From JBALVT01 sp965262875 (GTDB lineage: Bacteria > Pseudomonadota > Gammaproteobacteria > Pseudomonadales > Halieaceae): DNA of 64,000 nucleotides. This document shows, piece by piece, positions 60,961-64,000 of this stretch (position 1 is its first letter; the number at the start of each line of letters is the position of its first letter). The notes under the pieces were generated by a model. It had not been told where the DNA came from, made no database searches, and saw nothing but the letters and a program-made list of their open reading frames with translations. The stretch is from contig OZ253569.1 of NCBI GenBank assembly GCA_965262875.1, forward strand, positions 5,518,001 to 5,582,000, read 5' to 3'. The translations under genes and the position numbers were made by a program.

Positions 60961-61494
60961 CTACGAAGAAAAACAAACCTCATCACCTTCCTGCATATCG
61001 AGCACAAACTGGTTCACACCCGACTTCAAACCCAGTTCGCCGCGGAGTGTAACGGTACCGCCAGGAAGCACCTTCCGGTAAATCCCATCCCCGCTCGCCA
61101 CCGTAATGACTTCAGTAATACCCAGGGTGTTTACAAAATCACCTTCGCCGCTTAAGCATGCGACATCCGGCCCGGTTGAGATGCTTCCTCTCAGGTCCCT
61201 ATCCGTCAGGACATGCTGTGCATTGACCAAACCGCAAGCATTAGGCTCATTGCCAATACGCCCACGAAGTATTCCACTGATTTTAAGCTTACGCGCTCCC
61301 TGAGGTGCATCTGGGTTGCGCAGGATGAAATGAAAAATACCGGTTTGCGTCTCGCAGGTCTTGGTATTGGTACACAAGGTGGTGGCAAACCCACTCTTGG
61401 GTTTATAACAGCCTTCGAAATTGGGAGCAGCGAAGACAGGGGTGCTTACGAGCGCAGCCAGTGCGGCAGCTGTTAGGGTGCGGGAGAGGTTCAT
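60961..61494 (-). CDS. Secreted hypothetical protein
   Basis: 177 residues from ATG 61494, with a clear signal peptide (MNLSRTLTAAALAALVSTPVFA, cleavage before APNFEG). Mature part with several cysteines (GCYKPKSGFATTLCTNTKTCE; NACGL; ACLSGEGDF; EVCFSS), which suggests disulfides in a periplasmic or secreted beta-rich protein. No family is recognised. A start four codons upstream is also possible. Confidence 0.65.
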   Translation of the reverse strand: MNLSRTLTAAALAALVSTPVFAAPNFEGCYKPKSGFATTLCTNTKTCETQTGIFHFILRNPDAPQGARKLKISGILRGRIGNEPNACGLVNAQHVLTDRDLRGSISTGPDVACLSGEGDFVNTLGITEVITVASGDGIYRKVLPGGTVTLRGELGLKSGVNQFVLDMQEGDEVCFSS

Positions 61495-61663
61495 AGCGGC
61501 GTTCATCCTTGTTGGTCTCTGCGCTAGCTGCTCTTTACCGGTGTTTATTAATTATCGGCGGCGGCTTTAATGCTCAGAGAAACATCATGTGTTTTATTAA
61601 GGATACCGTTTAGGGAATTGATTTATATACCCAAAATGGGACATACCGCTAGGCGGGCCGATT

Positions 61664-63394
61664 TTAGGCAGGATTGTTTGTTTGCAGCGCGATACCCGCA
61701 TCGGCGCAAATACCGTGGTCGATATGTTCAATCGCGTCGTGGATTGTGGGAAACATTGAGTTCTGAGAGATGTATTCACTTAGGCAGGAATTGGCCAGCG
61801 CGTCCCTCACTGGGCCGATGGCGTTGGAGATGTAAAGCCGAATTCCTTGTTGCTTCAGGTTGGCGATCAATTTTTCCAACATCTGGATTGCGCTGCTGTC
61901 GACGCTATTAACTGCCTCAGCATCAAAGATAATTACACTTAGCTTCCCAGGCTCTCTGCTCTTCATCCACCGATAAAGGTTCTCCACGAAATAGTCTTTG
62001 TTGGCGAAGTACAGCGGTGCATCAAACCGAAAGATCAGTAGATCCTCGCGCACGATAACGTCTTTGAAGCGGTTCACATTGCGAAACAACTTACCCCCGG
62101 AAATCGATCCCAGTTCGGTCATATGAGGAGTGGCTGATTTGTAAATAACGTTGGCGATCGACAGAGCGACTCCGGCAATCAAACCCGCTTGCACGCCCAA
62201 AAATAAGGTAAGAAAAAAGGTCACAAGCATTACCAAAAACTCGTGCTTATTCTGTTTGTACAACGCTTTCATCTGCGAGTATTTGAACAAGCCCATCACG
62301 GAGACAATAATAATTGCCGCCAATATTGCCTTTGGTAATGGATAGTTGGTGAACACTGGGGTGAGAAACAAAAGGATGATGACGATCACAATCGAAGAAA
62401 CTACCGCAGACACCTGAGTGAGTGCGCCCGCCTCCAAAAATGCGGCACTTCTTGAAAAACTGGCCGATACCGGAAACGCCTTAAAAAAGGCGCCGGCAAA
62501 ATTGGCGACACCCATGGCCACCAATTCCTGATTTGGATTGGCGCTAACTTTATCAGTAGGTTTTTCCCGGGCCTTGCTGATAGACATACTACCCACATAC
62601 CCCATAAGTGCGACGGTCAGGGCGGTGGGCATCAACGACGCTACCTGATCCAGGGAGATACCGGGAAAATGGGGGCTGGGCAATCCCTGGGGTATTGAAG
62701 CTATGACATCTACACCTTGACCAGAAGCATTCCAAAATCCAGAACACAGCATGCCGACGATCAGGAGAATTAAAGCCAGGGGAAGTTTGGGGAACAACTT
62801 TTTCGGGAAAATCATGAACGTGAGACCCGCAGTACCAATGGCCACCGTAAGCCAATGCCAATCTCCAAGGTGTTGCGCAAAGCCAAATACCTGACTGAAA
62901 ATATTGCCCCCGGCAGAATCGACGCCCAGAATATTTTCTAACTGACTGCCAATAATGATGATGGACGCGGCACTGGTGTAACCCAGAATTACCGGGTTGG
63001 AAAGGAAATTCGCGATAAAGCCAAATTTGATCATGCCAAAAAACAGTTGAATGACACCCACCATCAGCGTCAATGCAATGGCAAGCTCAAGATAAGAGTC
63101 GCTTCCGGGTTCCGCCAGGGCGCTGAGCCCGGAGAGAATTAAAATGGAATCTAGTGCGACGGGGCCAATCGAGATTTTGTTAGAGGTACCCATCAATGCA
63201 TAGAGGATCGGTGGGAAAATGCACGCATACAAACCGTACTCGGCCGGCAAACCCGCCACTACTGCATAGCCCATACTCTGGGGAATCAGCATTGCCGCAA
63301 TCGTGATACCGGAGAACAAATCGCTTTTGAAGGTGCCGCGATGATAGTCCTGCAACCAAATCAAGCCGGGAAACAATCTGCTGGGCAATCTCAT
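61664..63394 (-). CDS. SulP-family anion transporter with STAS domain
   Basis: 576 residues. The membrane part begins LFPGLIWLQDYHRGTFKSDLFSGITIAAMLIPQSMGYAVVAGLP, the SulP signature, and has 10-14 helices. A cytoplasmic STAS domain occupies about residues 435-560 (LLIFRFDAPLYFANKDYFVENLY; VIIFDAEAVNSVDSSAIQMLEKL). The family carries sulfate, bicarbonate or other anions; the substrate cannot be fixed from sequence. It overlaps the upstream membrane-protein gene (ATGA). Confidence 0.93.
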   Translation of the reverse strand: MRLPSRLFPGLIWLQDYHRGTFKSDLFSGITIAAMLIPQSMGYAVVAGLPAEYGLYACIFPPILYALMGTSNKISIGPVALDSILILSGLSALAEPGSDSYLELAIALTLMVGVIQLFFGMIKFGFIANFLSNPVILGYTSAASIIIIGSQLENILGVDSAGGNIFSQVFGFAQHLGDWHWLTVAIGTAGLTFMIFPKKLFPKLPLALILLIVGMLCSGFWNASGQGVDVIASIPQGLPSPHFPGISLDQVASLMPTALTVALMGYVGSMSISKAREKPTDKVSANPNQELVAMGVANFAGAFFKAFPVSASFSRSAAFLEAGALTQVSAVVSSIVIVIILLFLTPVFTNYPLPKAILAAIIIVSVMGLFKYSQMKALYKQNKHEFLVMLVTFFLTLFLGVQAGLIAGVALSIANVIYKSATPHMTELGSISGGKLFRNVNRFKDVIVREDLLIFRFDAPLYFANKDYFVENLYRWMKSREPGKLSVIIFDAEAVNSVDSSAIQMLEKLIANLKQQGIRLYISNAIGPVRDALANSCLSEYISQNSMFPTIHDAIEHIDHGICADAGIALQTNNPA

Positions 63395-64000
63395 TGAGAG
63401 TAGTCCCTAACCTTCGGGGCAACCACCAACCCCATATAGAGCACCCATAGCATCACCAAAACATGGAGCACGTTGTTCTCATTAAACCAGATTCCGCGCT
63501 CCCACAATACTTGTGTATAGCCGCCAGACATATAGGCGTAGTACACCGCATTGGTCACCCGAAGCATTACCCAAGAGCCCAGCAATACCAAATCCAGAGG
63601 ATCCCGGTATTTGAAAAATCGGTAGCCATTGACGAGGAAAAAGATCACAAACATTGGTTTAGCTAGAAGCCCGACCATTTCATAGGACAGAAAAAAGCGA
63701 TCGAGCGAGACCAAACCCACCATCAGAATAACACCATGCGCTAGAAAATTAGCCGCCGCATAAACCAACAGTACACGCCGCAGAATTCCCATCGTAGAAG
63801 AGAATGCCACTGCGGCGAGCATCGCATTAAAGCAAGCGACCTGGAAAGACATGTACACAATCTCCCACCAGCTCGTCCAAGTGCATATCTGGTGGCCCAC
63901 GCATTTTAGCTCAAAGCCAAAGGCCTGATAGCTTGTGCCAGCAAGGAGTGCCCCAACACCACCGAATAACATGGCCATGCTCCACCAAAACTTGCTGGCC
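63391..64000 (-). CDS. Multi-helix membrane protein, 5' end outside the window
   Basis: At least 200 residues with about five to six hydrophobic segments (LFGGVGALLAGTSYQAF; VLLVYAAANFLAHGVILMVGLV; MFVIFFLVNGYRFF; LHVLVMLWVLYMGLVVAP). No family is recognised. The frame is open to the end of the window (ASKFWWSMAM precedes the first ATG), so the true start lies beyond 64000. Its stop overlaps the SulP start, indicating co-transcription. Confidence 0.65.
   Translation of the reverse strand, partial: ASKFWWSMAMLFGGVGALLAGTSYQAFGFELKCVGHQICTWTSWWEIVYMSFQVACFNAMLAAVAFSSTMGILRRVLLVYAAANFLAHGVILMVGLVSLDRFFLSYEMVGLLAKPMFVIFFLVNGYRFFKYRDPLDLVLLGSWVMLRVTNAVYYAYMSGGYTQVLWERGIWFNENNVLHVLVMLWVLYMGLVVAPKVRDYSQ

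Noticed and set aside
1..64000. CRISPR arrays, prophage modules or toxin-antitoxin and defence systems
   Set aside because: No regularly spaced direct repeats, phage structural genes, or recognisable Cas, restriction or retron genes were seen. The reverse transcriptases are explained by group II introns with domain V/VI and maturase X, so they are not retron or DGR enzymes.

Overview
The window looks like chromosome from an aerobic gammaproteobacterium, possibly a marine member of the Cellvibrionales/Pseudomonadales side of the class. This is inferred from the core genes between 11.8 and 28.4 kb: queF, yadGH, msrB, pdxB, xni, epmC, tusA, yheU, a gcvR-like ACT protein, aroC, prmB, folE, sixA, gpsA, htpG, and tRNA genes for Ser, Glu and Gly. 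That block is compact, with several ATGA-type overlaps. It carries few defects: a frameshift in prmB and a tRNA-Gly with an abnormal 3' half.

Around this block the window is saturated with mobile DNA. From 1 to 11.5 kb, two IS3-family elements in inverted orientation each carry a group II intron placed in transposase orfA, just downstream of the predicted -1 frameshift site. In the left copy a second group II intron lies inside the reverse transcriptase gene of the first, immediately after its YADD motif. This is a twintron, and the right copy shows the same site uninterrupted. Between the two IS3 copies are a decayed metallophosphoesterase gene and an intact MscS-type channel gene with a cyclic-nucleotide-binding-like domain. 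To the right is the 3' third of an IS21-family element.

From 28.8 to 43 kb lie a nearly complete IS21-family element with two extra small ORFs, a Pfa/HglE-like KS-KS-AT synthase gene cut at both ends, and a wrecked Tn3-like transposon. The Tn3-like unit holds a tnpA tail, an IS6 element containing an IS1182 element, and a serine recombinase gene split by an IS5-type element. After these come a small coiled-coil gene, an IS481-like element and an ISL3 element.

From 43 to 61 kb a former urate/purine catabolism locus is inactivated gene by gene: xdhB is cut by ISL3, xdhA has one nonsense codon, and uraH is split by IS630. A phosphotransacetylase gene and a MocR/TauR-like regulator gene follow. 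Next is an RND efflux pair. The adaptor gene is intact, but the pump gene is broken by ISL3 (itself carrying another ISL3), by IS630 and by an ISL3 fragment at its 3' end. A START-domain gene, a small zinc-ribbon ORF and another ISL3 copy come next. The window ends in ordinary chromosome with a secreted protein, a SulP transporter and a membrane protein running off the edge.

The number of closely matching IS copies, the nesting, and the freshness of the gene disruptions (intact target duplications, single-base lesions) suggest recent IS expansion with ongoing gene loss, as in a population bottleneck or a host-associated lineage. The lifestyle is inference. No CRISPR array, phage module or recognisable defence system was found.
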